The notes beneath the pieces were generated by a model. The model was not told the origin of the DNA and searched no databases. It was given only the letters and a program-made list of their open reading frames with translations. This document shows positions 43,089 to 52,249 of a DNA stretch of 64,000 nucleotides, one piece after another (position 1 is the stretch's first letter; every line of letters begins with the position of its first letter). The position numbers and the translations under genes were made by a program. The DNA is taken from contig CAADTP010000015.1 in the NCBI GenBank assembly GCA_900751995.1, forward strand, positions 1-64,000, given 5' to 3'. Origin of the DNA: Lachnospiraceae bacterium. GTDB lineage: Bacteria; Bacillota; Clostridia; Lachnospirales; Lachnospiraceae.

Positions 43089-44165
43089 ATGTTTGATAAA
43101 CTGGATGATCTGTTGGTACGTTTTGAGGAGCTTCTCAATGAGCTGGGAGAACCGGGGGTAACCGATGATCCGGCGCATTTTCAGAAGCTGATGAAAGAGC
43201 AGAGCGACCTGCAGCCAATCGTTGACGCATATAAAGAATATAAGAAAAACAAAGAAACCATCGAGGACAGTCTTTCCATGCTGGAGAGCGAGAAGGACGA
43301 AGAGATGCGTGAGATGCTGAAAGAGGAGCTTTCTGATGCAAGAAAGAGAGTGGAGGAGCTGGAGCATGAGCTGAAGATCCTTCTTCTTCCGAAAGATCCT
43401 AACGACAGCAAGAATGTTATCGTTGAGATCCGTGGAGGCGCAGGCGGTGATGAGGCAGCTCTCTTTGCGGCAGAGATCTACCGTATGTATGTGAAATATG
43501 CGGAATCCCGCCGCTGGAAGACTGAGATGCTCAGCCTTAATGAGAACGGTATCGGCGGTTTCAAGGAAGTTACTTTCATGATCAAAGGTGAAGGTGCATA
43601 TTCCAGACTGAAATATGAAAGCGGTGTGCATCGTGTACAGCGAGTACCGGAGACAGAGTCCGGCGGAAGAATCCATACTTCTACCTGTACTGTAGCCATC
43701 ATGCCGGAGGCAGAAGAGATTGATTTCCATCTGGATCTCAATGAATGTAAATTCGATGTATTCCGTGCATCCGGAAACGGTGGTCAGTGTGTCAACACCA
43801 CAGACTCTGCCGTACGTCTTACCCATATTCCTACAGGAATCGTAATTTCCTGCCAGGATGAGAAATCTCAGCTTAAGAACAAGGATAAGGCACTTCGCGT
43901 GCTCCGTTCCCGTCTGTATGAGATGGAACTTGCCAAGCAGCACGACGCTGAGGCAGAGGCAAGAAGAAGCCAGATCGGTACCGGTGATCGTTCCGAGAAG
44001 ATCCGTACTTACAACTTCCCGCAGGGACGTGTGACAGACCACAGGATCAAACTTACCCTTCATCGCCTTGAGAATATCCTCAACGGAGACCTGGATGAGA
44101 TCATCGACAGCCTGATCGCGGCAGACCAGGCAGTGAAGCTGACCAAGCTCAATGAACAGGAGTAA
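43089..44165 (+). CDS. prfA: Peptide chain release factor 1
   Basis: 358 residues, normal length. It reads UAA and UAG stop codons and triggers peptide release. Seen are the N-terminal helical domain, RGGAGGDEAALFAAEIYRMY, the anticodon-like PxT in QRVPETESGGRIH, and the catalytic GGQ at residues 231-233 in GNGGQCVNTTDSAVR. The residue after Gln is Cys where E. coli has His. The C-terminal NFPQGRVTDHRIKLTLH completes the match. AGGAGG lies upstream. It follows prmC by 39 bases. Confidence 0.96.
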   Translation: MFDKLDDLLVRFEELLNELGEPGVTDDPAHFQKLMKEQSDLQPIVDAYKEYKKNKETIEDSLSMLESEKDEEMREMLKEELSDARKRVEELEHELKILLLPKDPNDSKNVIVEIRGGAGGDEAALFAAEIYRMYVKYAESRRWKTEMLSLNENGIGGFKEVTFMIKGEGAYSRLKYESGVHRVQRVPETESGGRIHTSTCTVAIMPEAEEIDFHLDLNECKFDVFRASGNGGQCVNTTDSAVRLTHIPTGIVISCQDEKSQLKNKDKALRVLRSRLYEMELAKQHDAEAEARRSQIGTGDRSEKIRTYNFPQGRVTDHRIKLTLHRLENILNGDLDEIIDSLIAADQAVKLTKLNEQE

Positions 44166-44222
44166 TCGTTAATTACAGAGATAGAGTTCAAAAAACTATA
44201 ATAAATCAGGAGGAAACGAAAC

Positions 44223-45140
44223 ATGAAAAAGACAGCACTGGTAATCATGGCGGCAGGAATTGGAAGCCGTTTTGGAAAAGGAATCAAGCAGCTTGCACCG
44301 GTAGGACCGAAGGGTGAGATCATTATGGACTATTCTATCCATGATGCACTGGAGGCAGGATTCAACAAGGTTGTATTTATTATCCGTAAAGACCTTGAGG
44401 ATGAGTTCAAAAAAGTGATCGGAGACCGTATCTCCAAGATTACAGAGGTTGCTTATGCATTCCAGGAGATCGATGATCTTCCGGGAGATTTCCAGAAACC
44501 GGCAGACCGTACCAAGCCATGGGGAACCGGACATGCCGTACTGGCAGCAAAGAAAGTCCTTTCCGAGCCATTCGCTGTTATCAATGCAGATGACTACTAT
44601 GGAAAAGAAGCCTACGTAAAAGTTCACGACTATCTTGTACAGGATCATCCACAGGATGGCCCGATGCACATCTGCATGGCAGGTTTCCGCCTTGGAAATA
44701 CATTAAGCGACAACGGAAGTGTTACAAGAGGTGTGTGCCACATTGAGGACGGCAAGCTTGTCGGCGTTACAGAGACACATAACATCTTCAAGACAGCAGA
44801 CGGCGCAGAAACAAGAAATGACGACGGTACAGCAGAAGCACTGGATACCAAGAGCCTTGTTTCCATGAACATGTGGGGACTGACACCGGAATTTATGGAA
44901 ATCCTTGAGAAAGGCTTCATTGAGTTCCTTGGTGGAATCAAAGAGGGAGACATCAAAAAAGAATATCTTCTTCCAGAGCTTATCGACCAGCTGATCCATT
45001 CCGGAAAAGCAGCAGTAGACGTTCTTGAGACAAAGGACGAGTGGTTTGGTGTTACTTATCAGGAAGATAAGGCATCTGTACAGGCTGCATTCAAAAAACT
45101 TACAGATGACGGCGTTTATCCGGAAGGACTGTATCAGTAA
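44223..45140 (+). CDS. Sugar-phosphate nucleotidyltransferase-like protein
   Basis: 305 residues. The N-terminal LVIMAAGIGSRFGKGIKQLAPVGPKGE is the nucleotide-binding loop of NTP_transferase enzymes, with the conserved Gly-x-Gly-(S/T)-R-F and a catalytic Lys. INADDYYG carries the metal-binding Asp. These enzymes activate sugar phosphates to NDP-sugars. The insert PADRTKPWGTGHAVLAAK contacts the base in related UTP enzymes. Fourteen bases later comes glmM, so a role in amino-sugar or cell-envelope precursor synthesis is possible. The sugar is not certain. Confidence 0.8.
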   Translation: MKKTALVIMAAGIGSRFGKGIKQLAPVGPKGEIIMDYSIHDALEAGFNKVVFIIRKDLEDEFKKVIGDRISKITEVAYAFQEIDDLPGDFQKPADRTKPWGTGHAVLAAKKVLSEPFAVINADDYYGKEAYVKVHDYLVQDHPQDGPMHICMAGFRLGNTLSDNGSVTRGVCHIEDGKLVGVTETHNIFKTADGAETRNDDGTAEALDTKSLVSMNMWGLTPEFMEILEKGFIEFLGGIKEGDIKKEYLLPELIDQLIHSGKAAVDVLETKDEWFGVTYQEDKASVQAAFKKLTDDGVYPEGLYQ

Positions 45141-45154
45141 TAAAGGAGAGCATT

Positions 45155-46501
45155 ATGGGTAAATATTTCGGAACAGATGGTTTTCGTGGTGAAGCAAATG
45201 TAAAACTTACAGCAGATCATGCATTTCGCGTGGGACGTTATCTTGGCTGGTATTACGGCAGAGATCACAAGGCGAAGATCGTGATCGGCAAGGATACAAG
45301 AAGAAGCAGTTACATGTTTGAGTATGCCCTTGCGGCAGGACTTACCGCATCCGGAGCAGATGCTTATCTGCTTCATGTAACCACAACTCCAAGTGTGTCC
45401 TATGTGGTACGTACAGAAGATTTTGACTGCGGTATCATGATTTCCGCAAGCCATAATCCGTTTAACGATAATGGAATCAAAGTCCTCAATGAGAACGGAC
45501 AGAAGATTTCCGCAGATATTGAAGCACGTATCGAGGCTTATCTGGATGGTGAGATCGAGGAACTTCCGCTGGCAACCGGAGAAGATATCGGCTGTACTGT
45601 GGATTTTGCATCCGGAAGAAACCGTTATATCGGACATCTGATCTCTATCCCATGCCACGATTTCAAGAATATCAAGGTAGGACTGGACTGCTCCAACGGA
45701 AGTTCATCCGCTATTGCCAAGAGTGTTTTTGACGCGCTTCGTGCAAAAACTTACGTAATTAATAACGAGCCAAACGGAACCAACATTAACCGTGGCTGCG
45801 GTTCCACACACATTGAAGTTCTGAGACAGTTCGTGGTAGATAAAGGCCTGGATATCGGTTTTGCATACGATGGTGATGCAGACCGCTGTATCGCCGTAGA
45901 CCACCGCGGAAACATCATTGACGGTGATAAGATCATGTATGTGTGCGGCAAATATTTAAGAGAGAAAGGCCAGCTCAACGGAAATACAGTTGTAACAACC
46001 GTTATGTCCAATCTTGGTCTTTACAAGTCTCTGGAGCGTGAAGGCATCGACTATGAGCAGACTGCAGTTGGTGACAAATACGTTGCCGAGAACATGATGG
46101 AAAACAATTACAGTATCGGTGGTGAACAGTCCGGACATATCATCTTTAGCCGCTATTCCGCTACCGGTGACGGGATCCTGACTTCTCTTATGATCATGGA
46201 GGCATGTGTGGATCAGAAGGCCACACTCTGCGACCTTGCAAAGGAGATGAAGGTTTATCCGCAGCTTCTCCGGAATGTGCGTGTTTCCGACAAGAAAACA
46301 GCACTGGAGAACGAAAAGGTAAAAGCAGCCATTGAGGCAGCCGCAGAGGCACTTGGCGATGACGGACGTATCCTGGTACGTGAGAGTGGTACAGAGCCGC
46401 TGATCCGTGTTATGGTAGAAGCGGGAACGGATGATCTCTGCCATAAATATGTAGATAGTGTTGTTGATGTGATGGAAGCCGAAGGGCTTGTTGTAGAATA
46501 A
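45155..46501 (+). CDS. glmM: Phosphoglucosamine mutase
   Basis: 448 residues, full length. It converts glucosamine-6-P to glucosamine-1-P for UDP-GlcNAc synthesis. Motifs: FGTDGFRGEAN at the start, the phosphoserine loop GIMISASHNPF, the metal loop AYDGDADRC, the sugar loop GGEQSGHIIF, and the phosphate loop RESGTEPLIRVMVE. It is preceded by AAAGGAG and followed after nine bases by a lipoprotein gene, so the transcript probably continues to hflX. Confidence 0.95.
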   Translation: MGKYFGTDGFRGEANVKLTADHAFRVGRYLGWYYGRDHKAKIVIGKDTRRSSYMFEYALAAGLTASGADAYLLHVTTTPSVSYVVRTEDFDCGIMISASHNPFNDNGIKVLNENGQKISADIEARIEAYLDGEIEELPLATGEDIGCTVDFASGRNRYIGHLISIPCHDFKNIKVGLDCSNGSSSAIAKSVFDALRAKTYVINNEPNGTNINRGCGSTHIEVLRQFVVDKGLDIGFAYDGDADRCIAVDHRGNIIDGDKIMYVCGKYLREKGQLNGNTVVTTVMSNLGLYKSLEREGIDYEQTAVGDKYVAENMMENNYSIGGEQSGHIIFSRYSATGDGILTSLMIMEACVDQKATLCDLAKEMKVYPQLLRNVRVSDKKTALENEKVKAAIEAAAEALGDDGRILVRESGTEPLIRVMVEAGTDDLCHKYVDSVVDVMEAEGLVVE

Positions 46502-46509
46502 GGAATTCC

Positions 46510-47568
46510 ATGAAAAAAACAAAGACCGTATTGATTCTTGCAGCCGTTACAGGAGCCTTGCTTCTGGGCGGCTGCGGCAGTGAAAAAACAAAAATATATG
46601 AACAGGCCGGAAAGGATCTTTCCCAGGGAAGCTACAAGTATGCCCTGGAGGAGTACCAGAGCTCGATCCAGAACGGAGTGAAGCTGGCACAGTCCTATCG
46701 CGGGGCAGGTATCGCAAGCCTGCGTCTTGGCAAATATGAGGATGCGGTGAATAGCTTCACGGAAGCTCTGAACTGCGATAAAGTAAGCAAAAGCCTTCGT
46801 AAGGATATCCTGTCCTACCGGGCTACTGCAGAGCTGAAGTCTGGAAAATACGAGGATGCCATGGCAGACTGCCAGACACTTGGAGAAGATTTTTCCATGG
46901 ATGCAGGCAGTTATTTCCTCACCGGAAAGGTTGCCCTTGCCATGGATTCCTACGAAGAAGCCGCATCTAACTTCAAACAGGCCTATGGAGAAGATTCCAC
47001 CTATGATATGGCGATCGAGATCTATGAGGCATATCTGGATAAGGATATGGAAGCGGACGGAACCAGATATCTGGAAGCTGCTCTTTCTTCTGAGGCCAAG
47101 GATGCCCAGGACCACTGTGACAGAGGCCGTGTCTACTATTATATGGAAGACTACAGCAGCGCAAAAAAAGAGCTTCTGGAAGCAACCAAGAAGGATAATA
47201 CGGAAGCATTGCTTCTTCTGGGAATGGTATATCTGGCCCAGGATGATGTGGAAAATGCTCAGGCAATGTACAAGCAGTATATTTCTGCAGTGGGTGATTC
47301 CGCCAAGGGCTATAATGGTCTGGCACTGTGCGATATCCGAAGCGGAGATTATGATTCCGCCCTTGATAACATCACAAAAGGCCTTCCGACAGCTACCACA
47401 GACGAGATGCAGAGTCTTCTGTTCAATGAGATCGTAGCCTATGAAAAAAAGCTGGATTTTGCTACTGCACTGACCAAGGTCCAGGAATATATTGAGATGT
47501 TCCCTGAAGATTCCGCTGCAAAAAAAGAGCGGGCTTTCCTGAAAACCAGAACGTCTTCGGAGGGCTGA
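46510..47568 (+). CDS. TPR-repeat lipoprotein
   Basis: 352 residues. The signal peptide ends in the lipobox LGGC, giving a membrane-anchored surface protein. The rest consists of tetratricopeptide repeats: ALEEYQSSIQNGVKLAQSYRGAGIASLRLGKYEDAVNSF and similar units at about 30-residue spacing, with SYRATAELKSGKYEDAM and LLGMVYLAQDDVENAQAMY. TPR proteins hold partner proteins. No specific function can be assigned. It lies between glmM and hflX with almost no gap. Confidence 0.85.
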   Translation: MKKTKTVLILAAVTGALLLGGCGSEKTKIYEQAGKDLSQGSYKYALEEYQSSIQNGVKLAQSYRGAGIASLRLGKYEDAVNSFTEALNCDKVSKSLRKDILSYRATAELKSGKYEDAMADCQTLGEDFSMDAGSYFLTGKVALAMDSYEEAASNFKQAYGEDSTYDMAIEIYEAYLDKDMEADGTRYLEAALSSEAKDAQDHCDRGRVYYYMEDYSSAKKELLEATKKDNTEALLLLGMVYLAQDDVENAQAMYKQYISAVGDSAKGYNGLALCDIRSGDYDSALDNITKGLPTATTDEMQSLLFNEIVAYEKKLDFATALTKVQEYIEMFPEDSAAKKERAFLKTRTSSEG

Positions 47569-47569
47569 T

Positions 47570-48805
47570 ATGGAATATTTTGAGGAAATACAGGACAGGG
47601 TTATCCTGATCGGTGTCCAGGCAGATCGGGGGGATGACATGGAGGAATCCCTGGATGAGCTTGGAGAACTTGCGGCTACGGCAGGTGCGGCGGTTGCAGG
47701 CAGGATCATTCAGAATCGTGAGGCCGTACATCCGGGCACCTATATCGGAAAAGGCAAGATCGAAGAGGTAAAAGGTCTTCTCTATGCCCTGGATGCCAAT
47801 GGTGTGATCTGTGACGATGAGCTTTCTCCTGCCCAGATGAATAATCTGGAGCGGGAACTGGAGTGCAAGGTTATGGATCGTACCCTGCTGATCCTTGATA
47901 TTTTTGCGAAGCGTGCCGTCACAAGTGAAGGCAAAATCCAGGTAGAGCTTGCACAGCTTCGTTACCGGTCTGCACGTCTTGTGGGACTACGTTCTTCTCT
48001 TTCGCGACTTGGAGGAGGAATCGGAACCAGAGGCCCTGGTGAGAAAAAGCTGGAGACAGACCGTCGTCTGATCCGGAACAGGATATCCGCACTGAAGCAG
48101 GAGCTTTCCCAGGTAGAAAAGCACAGAGAGCTGATCCGTTCCAGAAGAGCTGTGGGAAATCTGAAGACAGCAGCCATTGTTGGCTATACCAATGCAGGAA
48201 AGTCCACGCTTCTGAATACACTGACAGGCGCTTCGGTGCTTTCGGAGGATAAGCTGTTTGCCACACTGGATCCGACTACCCGTCTTCTGACACTGGATGA
48301 CGGACAGCAGCTTCTTCTTACGGATACCGTAGGCTTTATCCGCAAACTTCCTCACAATCTGGTGGAAGCCTTCAAAAGTACTCTGGAGGAAGCCAAATAT
48401 GCGGATTATATCATTCATGTGGTAGATGCATCCAATCCTCAGGCGGAGATACAGATGCATATCGTATATGAAACCCTGAAAGAGCTTGGTGCCCTTGGAA
48501 AAAAGACGATCACACTTTTTAACAAGCAGGACCGTGTTTCCGGGGAGAGTTTTCGGGATCTCCGGGCAGACCATACGCTGAAGATTTCCGCACGGACAGG
48601 AGAGGGGCTTGAGGAATTTAAGCAGCTTCTTTCTGAGATACTGGCAGAAGGACAGATTTATATGGAACGGCTTTTTCCTTATTCGGAGGCCGGTCAGATC
48701 CAGCTGATCCGTGAGTATGGACAGCTTCTTTCGGAAGAGTATACCGAAGGAGGGATTGCTGTAAAAGCAAGAGTTCCGCGGGAAATCTATCCGAAAGTCA
48801 CATAA
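47570..48805 (+). CDS. hflX: GTPase HflX
   Basis: 411 residues. It is a ribosome-associated GTPase that splits stalled or hibernating 70S ribosomes. The N-terminal domain has HPGTYIGKGKIEEVK and DDELSPAQMNNLERE, and the glycine-rich linker GGIGTRGPGEKKLETDRR binds the ribosome. The GTPase domain has G1 GYTNAGKSTLLN, G3 DTVGFIRKLP and G4 NKQD. The start follows the previous stop by one base. Candidate NrdR boxes for the next operon begin 17 bases after its stop and may also act as its terminator. Confidence 0.95.
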   Translation: MEYFEEIQDRVILIGVQADRGDDMEESLDELGELAATAGAAVAGRIIQNREAVHPGTYIGKGKIEEVKGLLYALDANGVICDDELSPAQMNNLERELECKVMDRTLLILDIFAKRAVTSEGKIQVELAQLRYRSARLVGLRSSLSRLGGGIGTRGPGEKKLETDRRLIRNRISALKQELSQVEKHRELIRSRRAVGNLKTAAIVGYTNAGKSTLLNTLTGASVLSEDKLFATLDPTTRLLTLDDGQQLLLTDTVGFIRKLPHNLVEAFKSTLEEAKYADYIIHVVDASNPQAEIQMHIVYETLKELGALGKKTITLFNKQDRVSGESFRDLRADHTLKISARTGEGLEEFKQLLSEILAEGQIYMERLFPYSEAGQIQLIREYGQLLSEEYTEGGIAVKARVPREIYPKVT

Positions 48806-48822
48806 TGTTAAAATATCTACTC

Positions 48823-48874
48823 AGTACCATATATAGTACCGTGAACAAAACGGGCACTATATATGGTACTTTTT
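48823..48874 (+). promoter_or_regulatory. Tandem NrdR-box-like operators (also a possible hflX terminator)
   Basis: GTACCATATATAGTAC (48824-48839) and GCACTATATATGGTAC (48854-48869) both resemble the NrdR box ACACTATATATAGTGT. Their centres are 30 bases apart, close to three helical turns, the usual tandem spacing. They lie just upstream of the nrdD promoter. Because the two boxes are mutually inverted, the stretch can also fold into a 15-bp hairpin followed by TTTT and may terminate hflX. Confidence 0.7.
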
Positions 48875-48877
48875 ATG

Positions 48878-48906
48878 TTGACGCAAAGAGGCGTGTCTGA
48901 TACAAT
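48878..48906 (+). promoter_or_regulatory. Promoter of nrdD
   Basis: TTGACG (48878-48883), 17-base spacer, TACAAT (48901-48906). The 105-base leader holds two hairpins: GAACACA/TGTGTTC, and a second around GCGGAATGAAATATCCGC. Confidence 0.78.
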
Positions 48907-49019
48907 AAGCCTACAGCGCTTTGAACACAGATCGTGAAACGGAGTGTGTTCGTAAGCAGGCAAGTGAGGCGGAATGAAATATCCGCTTATAAATAAATGC
49001 ATGAGGGAGGCATTTTCTT

Positions 49020-51392
49020 ATGTTTCAGGTAGTAAAAAGAGACGGTGAATTAGACGAATTTAAAATGGGGAAGATCACTGCGGCAATTGATAAGGCATTT
49101 GATGCCAAAGGTAAGAATTACAGTTCGGATATGATCGATCTTCTGGGACTTCGTGTTACAGCGGATTTTCAGAATAAGATCGAGAACAACCGGATTTCTG
49201 TTGAGGATATCCAGGACAGTGTGGAGAACGTACTGATCCAGGCCGGATATTCTGATGTTGCCAAGGCGTATATCCTTTATCGTAAGCAGCGTGAGAAGAT
49301 CCGCAATATGAAATCCACCATCCTTGACTATAAAGAAATCGTAAACAGCTATGTAAAGGTTGAGGACTGGCGTGTAAAGGAGAACTCAACGGTTACTTAT
49401 TCTGTAGGAGGTCTGATCTTAAGCAACTCCGGAGCAGTTACCGCAAACTACTGGCTGTCTGAGATCTACGACAACGAGATCGCAGATGCACACAGAAATG
49501 CAGATATCCATATCCATGATCTGTCCATGCTGACCGGTTACTGTGCAGGCTGGTCCCTGAAGCAGCTGATCCGAGAGGGACTTGGTGGTATTGAGGGTAA
49601 GATCACTTCTGCACCTGCAAAGCATTTAAGTGTACTCTGCAACCAGATGGTGAATTTCCTGGGTATCATGCAGAACGAGTGGGCGGGCGCACAGGCATTT
49701 TCATCCTTTGATACTTATCTGGCACCTTTTGTAAAGGCAGACAACCTTTCCTATCCGGAGGTTAAGAAATGCATTGAGTCCTTTGTATATGGCGTAAATA
49801 CTCCAAGCCGCTGGGGCACTCAGGCACCATTTTCCAACATTACACTGGACTGGACTGTTCCGGACGACCTTGCAGAGCTTCCGGCTATCGTAGGCGGCAA
49901 GGACATGGATTTCAAATATAAGGACTGTAAGAAAGAAATGGATATGGTCAATAAGGCATTTATCGAGACCATGATCGAGGGAGATGCCAACGGACGTGGA
50001 TTCCAGTATCCGATTCCGACCTACTCCATCACAAAGGAATTCGACTGGTCTGATACCGAGAACAACCGTCTTCTCTTTGAGATGACTTCCAAGTACGGTA
50101 CTCCGTATTTTTCCAATTATATCAACAGTGATATGAAGCCAAGCGACATCCGCAGCATGTGCTGCCGCCTCCGTCTGGATCTCCGTGAGCTCCGCAAAAA
50201 GAGTGGTGGATTCTTTGGCTCCGGTGAGAGCACAGGCTCTGTAGGCGTTGTTACCATCAATATGCCGCGTATCGCATACCTTTCCAGAACGCCGAAGGAA
50301 TTTTATCAGCGCCTGGACCACATGATGGATATCTCCGCAAGATCTCTTCACATCAAGAGAGATGTGATCAGTAGGCTTCTGGATGAGGGACTGTATCCGT
50401 ACACGAAGAGATATCTTGGAAGCTTTGACAATCATTTTTCCACCATCGGTCTTGTGGGAATGAACGAAGCGGGCTTAAATGCCTGCTGGCTGAAAAAAGA
50501 CATGACAGATCCGGAAACCCAGAAGTTTACAAAAGAGGTTCTGGAGCATATGAGAAGCCGTCTTTCAGACTATCAGGAGCAGTATCCGGGAGAGCTTTTC
50601 AACCTGGAGGCAACACCGGCAGAGTCCACTGCATACCGTCTTGCCAAACACGACAGAAGCCGTTATCCGGATATCAAAACAGCAGGAAAAGAGGGCGACA
50701 CTCCGTATTACACAAACAGCTCTCATCTGCCGGTTGATTACACTGCGGATATTTTTGACGCACTGGATATTCAGGACGATCTGCAGACTCTGTATACTTC
50801 AGGAACCGTATTCCATGCATTCCTTGGGGAGAAGCTTCCGGACTGGAAGGCAGCGGCAGCGCTGGTACGTAAGATCGCAGAGAATTATCGCCTGCCCTAT
50901 TACACCATCTCACCGACCTATTCCGTATGTCAGGAGCATGGCTACATCAGCGGCGAGCATTTCACCTGCCCGAAATGTGGAAAGAAGGCTGAGGTTTACA
51001 GCCGTATCACAGGATATTACCGTCCTGTACAGAACTGGAACGATGGTAAGGCCCAGGAGTACAAGAACCGTACCCTCTATGATATTACCCATTCCCAGCT
51101 GAAAAAGGTCCATACCAGTGTGATGACCATGAAGGGTGACGAGGTGGAGATCCAGCCTGTGGAATCTCATAAATATCTTTTTACGACCAGCACTTGTCCG
51201 AACTGCCGTATGGCAAAGAAAATGCTGGAAGGCGAAGAGCTGGAGATCATCGATGCTGAGCAGAATCCCGAGCTTGTCAAGCAGTATGGGATCCGTCAGG
51301 CGCCTACACTTGTGATCACTGACGGGGCACAGGTTAAGAAGTATGTGAATGCTTCTAACATTCAGAAGTATGTGGATGAAGAGCTGGATTGA
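49020..51392 (+). CDS. nrdD: Anaerobic ribonucleoside-triphosphate reductase with C-terminal glutaredoxin-like domain
   Basis: 790 residues. It makes deoxynucleotides under anaerobic conditions using a glycyl radical. The N-terminal ATP-cone (VVKRDGELDEFKMGKITAAI) gives allosteric control. The body has the NrdD signatures HIHDL and NTPSRWGTQAPFSN. Near the end is the zinc site (C, H and CPKCG) followed by the glycyl-radical motif RITGYYRPVQ with Gly665. The last 70 residues are an extra thioredoxin-fold domain with the redox pair C726-P-N-C729, followed by RQAPTLVITDG with a cis-Pro. This domain could reduce the active-site cysteines. The activating enzyme NrdG is not next to it. Confidence 0.95.
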   Translation: MFQVVKRDGELDEFKMGKITAAIDKAFDAKGKNYSSDMIDLLGLRVTADFQNKIENNRISVEDIQDSVENVLIQAGYSDVAKAYILYRKQREKIRNMKSTILDYKEIVNSYVKVEDWRVKENSTVTYSVGGLILSNSGAVTANYWLSEIYDNEIADAHRNADIHIHDLSMLTGYCAGWSLKQLIREGLGGIEGKITSAPAKHLSVLCNQMVNFLGIMQNEWAGAQAFSSFDTYLAPFVKADNLSYPEVKKCIESFVYGVNTPSRWGTQAPFSNITLDWTVPDDLAELPAIVGGKDMDFKYKDCKKEMDMVNKAFIETMIEGDANGRGFQYPIPTYSITKEFDWSDTENNRLLFEMTSKYGTPYFSNYINSDMKPSDIRSMCCRLRLDLRELRKKSGGFFGSGESTGSVGVVTINMPRIAYLSRTPKEFYQRLDHMMDISARSLHIKRDVISRLLDEGLYPYTKRYLGSFDNHFSTIGLVGMNEAGLNACWLKKDMTDPETQKFTKEVLEHMRSRLSDYQEQYPGELFNLEATPAESTAYRLAKHDRSRYPDIKTAGKEGDTPYYTNSSHLPVDYTADIFDALDIQDDLQTLYTSGTVFHAFLGEKLPDWKAAAALVRKIAENYRLPYYTISPTYSVCQEHGYISGEHFTCPKCGKKAEVYSRITGYYRPVQNWNDGKAQEYKNRTLYDITHSQLKKVHTSVMTMKGDEVEIQPVESHKYLFTTSTCPNCRMAKKMLEGEELEIIDAEQNPELVKQYGIRQAPTLVITDGAQVKKYVNASNIQKYVDEELD

Positions 51393-51427
51393 GCTCTTCG
51401 GGGCAATTGTAAATTGTAATTAAAATG

Positions 51428-51470
51428 GCTGGACGTATGTCTGTTTGGATGTGCGTCTGGTCTTTTTTTA
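51428..51470 (+). terminator. Terminator of nrdD
   Basis: GACGTATGTC pairs with GATGTGCGTC including G-U pairs, then TCTTTTTTTA. A long T-rich tract (to about 51520) follows. Confidence 0.75.
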
Positions 51471-51540
51471 TATATTTTTTTATTTTTTGTCTTTTTGTTT
51501 TTATATTTTTTTTGGGGGGTTCGTTTTTGGGGAAAGGTGG

Positions 51541-51568
51541 TTGACATTTCATGTCGGGATGGTATACT
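51541..51568 (+). promoter_or_regulatory. Orphan promoter ahead of the structured element
   Basis: TTGACA (51541-51546), 16-base spacer, TATACT (51563-51568). No gene follows; the first structure downstream is the element at 51676. A non-coding transcript is possible. Confidence 0.5.
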
Positions 51569-51675
51569 TATACGTGGATTTAACAGTTGAAAGTGTTACA
51601 CTTTAATGCATGAATATACGTATGCCGCTGTGATACCGCGTGGGGGATCCGGGAATTGTTTCCCGGCGGAAATTT

Positions 51676-51830
51676 GCGAGGGGGAAAGCACTCAAAGTTG
51701 CGAAGCCCGTTTTTCCCCCTCGCGCTCCCCCTTTCCGGGCACGCTTTTTTGAACGTACGTTGTGGTGTGTGATACGTTTTGTATAGGGCGATGGATTCGA
51801 CTGTATCGGGAATTCAAGGCTGAGCCGATG
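51676..51830 (+). repeat. Structured repeat element, copy A
   Basis: The element opens with a perfect 12-bp stem, GCGAGGGGGAAA (51676-51687) with TTTCCCCCTCGC (51712-51723). Its loop contains AGTTGCGAAG. Further conserved blocks are GGGCGATGGATTC and a small ATCGG/CCGAT hairpin near the end. An inverted, diverged copy lies at 52093-52247. Confidence 0.75.
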
Positions 51831-52092
51831 AATGAGGACGGACGAGAAAGCGGCCCGCATAGCGGGCCTGTTCCCTGATATGAGATTTATATTCTGTGAT
51901 ATTTAACTGAATCAAGTAAGTTCCCTGCAGAGTTGCGAAAAGCAATAAGCAGTGTGTGAGGACTTGCTTGTATCAGGAGAAGTGCAGGCTCTTTCTGATA
52001 AACTGCGGAGCAGTTATTCAGTTATGAGCAAGTAGCGAAGCGGATTGCGAATATCCGCTTGACCTGAATCAAGAAAGCATATCAGTTACTTA

Positions 52093-52247
52093 TATCGGCA
52101 CAACCTACAATATCCAATACCGTAGAATCCATCGCCCCGTCAGAAAAGTAACACATTCCACAACACAGAACAGCGGCGTGGCCGGGAGGGGAGGAGCGCG
52201 AGGAGGGGACGATGGCCTTCGCAACTATGAATGCTTCCCCTCCTCGC
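52093..52247 (-). repeat. Structured repeat element, copy B (inverted)
   Basis: Read on the minus strand it starts with the 12-bp stem GCGAGGAGGGGA/TCCCCTCCTCGC, keeps the loop AGTTGCGAAG, then CTCGCGCTCC, GGGCGATGGATTC and CCGAT. The stem differs from copy A at several positions, yet pairing is complete in both. Confidence 0.75.
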
Positions 52248-52249
52248 AC

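Noticed and set aside
42756..44063. 435-codon minus-strand frame over prmC and prfA
   Set aside because: Spans two strongly conserved genes on the other strand; no start signal and no recognisable domain.
51603..51860. 85-codon minus-strand frame through structured element copy A
   Set aside because: No ribosome site; the related copy B does not keep the frame, while stem pairing is kept. Better explained as a structured repeat.
51785..51880. tmRNA-like start (GGGCGATGGATTCGAC)
   Set aside because: No tag-peptide frame, no tRNA-like 3' end and no CCA were found; the same block is part of the inverted repeat element.
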